Assembly (NCBI RefSeq): GCF_018642165.1 | Contig: NZ_JAHHZM010000008.1 | Span: 124,001 to 188,000 of the forward strand | Direction: 5' to 3' | DNA: 64,000 nucleotides | Source of the DNA: Echinicola shivajiensis | GTDB taxonomy: Bacteria; Bacteroidota; Bacteroidia; Cytophagales; Cyclobacteriaceae | Shown here: piece after piece, positions 63,895-64,000 of the stretch | Layout of the letters: each line of letters begins with the position of its first letter | Numbering within the stretch: position 1 is the stretch's first letter | Notes under the pieces: generated by a model | The model's input: only the letters and a program-made list of their open reading frames with translations | What the model was told of the DNA's origin: nothing | The model's database searches: none | Position numbers and translations under genes: made by a program

Positions 63895-64000
63895 GCCGCC
63901 TAAATTACTAAACTAAACTGCTTCTTTATTAAAAAAATTTGCAATTATTTCCTTTCAAAAGCCTTTACATGCACTAAGTACCTGTGTCTAAGCCTATGAG

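Noticed and set aside
1-64000. CRISPR array, insertion sequence, prophage or defence island
   Set aside because: No regular direct repeats, transposase, integrase, toxin-antitoxin or defence gene was recognised; genes are housekeeping and envelope functions.

Overview
The window is chromosomal DNA from a Bacteroidota bacterium, most likely order Cytophagales near Cyclobacteriaceae (Echinicola, Cyclobacterium or Algoriphagus-like). Signs of this are a PorP/SprF protein, type IX secretion (T9SS) C-terminal domains, a GldJ-like gliding lipoprotein, TAnnTTTG -7 promoter boxes, the PafA phosphatase, a kynurenine-to-quinolinate operon, and AT-rich spacers without Shine-Dalgarno sequences. The family-level placement is inference from gene content. 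I see no tRNA or rRNA gene, CRISPR array, insertion sequence, prophage or clear foreign island. The region is almost entirely housekeeping and envelope genes.

Layout. 1-1777: ruvB (cut by the window edge) and queG. 1855-5073: a two-component system (kinase then regulator, minus strand) divergent from a secreted protein of unknown function. 5183-6418: lysA. 6419-7111: a long AT-rich leader with inverted repeats. 7112-9922: a SprB-repeat/PKD/gliding C-terminal-domain protein coupled to a PorP/SprF partner. 10070-12627: gltX, a small charged protein and an outer-membrane barrel. 12690-15489: pruA, a YjjG-type HAD phosphatase and an ArsR regulator. 15625-19786: a carboxypeptidase-regulatory-like exported protein, a secreted aminopeptidase P and pafA. 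19892-24262: a large YCF48/PKD-like T9SS cargo and a GldJ-like lipoprotein. 24433-30601: mfd, an orphan COX3-like membrane protein, and hflK-hflC.

30842-32469: a P-II protein and an ammonium transporter (minus). 32771-34211: a sugar nucleotidyltransferase-like protein and a DoxX protein. 34244-37498: haaO-kynU-kmo, convergent with doxX across a perfect 34-bp palindrome. 37838-43336: a thiamine-pyrophosphokinase-like protein, a Tll0287-like haem protein, prfA, a GNAT acetyltransferase, a His-rich lipoprotein, prmC, a two-HEAT-repeat lipoprotein and a DUF2306 membrane protein. 43573-47619: a Tat-type gluconate dehydrogenase subunit 3 protein with two tandem GMC oxidoreductases, which could form a periplasmic sugar or glycoside oxidation module. 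48058-52717: a DmpA-type peptidase, a MazG-like pyrophosphohydrolase, two paralogous lipoproteins with EF-hand-like tails, and a Tat/lipoprotein superoxide dismutase. 52941-59790: dapF, secA, a SPOR lipoprotein, an M20 amidohydrolase and an S1/P1 nuclease. 59867-63894: recJ, lptB and a bacterial GH3-family gene in one tight minus-strand operon.

Envelope biology dominates: SecA exports the many signal-peptide proteins, T9SS cargo and partner proteins populate the surface, and LptB and HflKC serve envelope assembly and quality control. Most convergent gene pairs are separated by strong, often bidirectional, hairpin terminators. The best candidates for undescribed biology are the GMC/GMC/subunit-3 module, the paralogous EF-hand-tail lipoproteins, the two-component system with its divergent secreted protein, the dyad-rich leader of the SprB-like/PorP pair, and the GH3 gene fused to the recJ-lptB operon. 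None is an obvious defence or mobile system.
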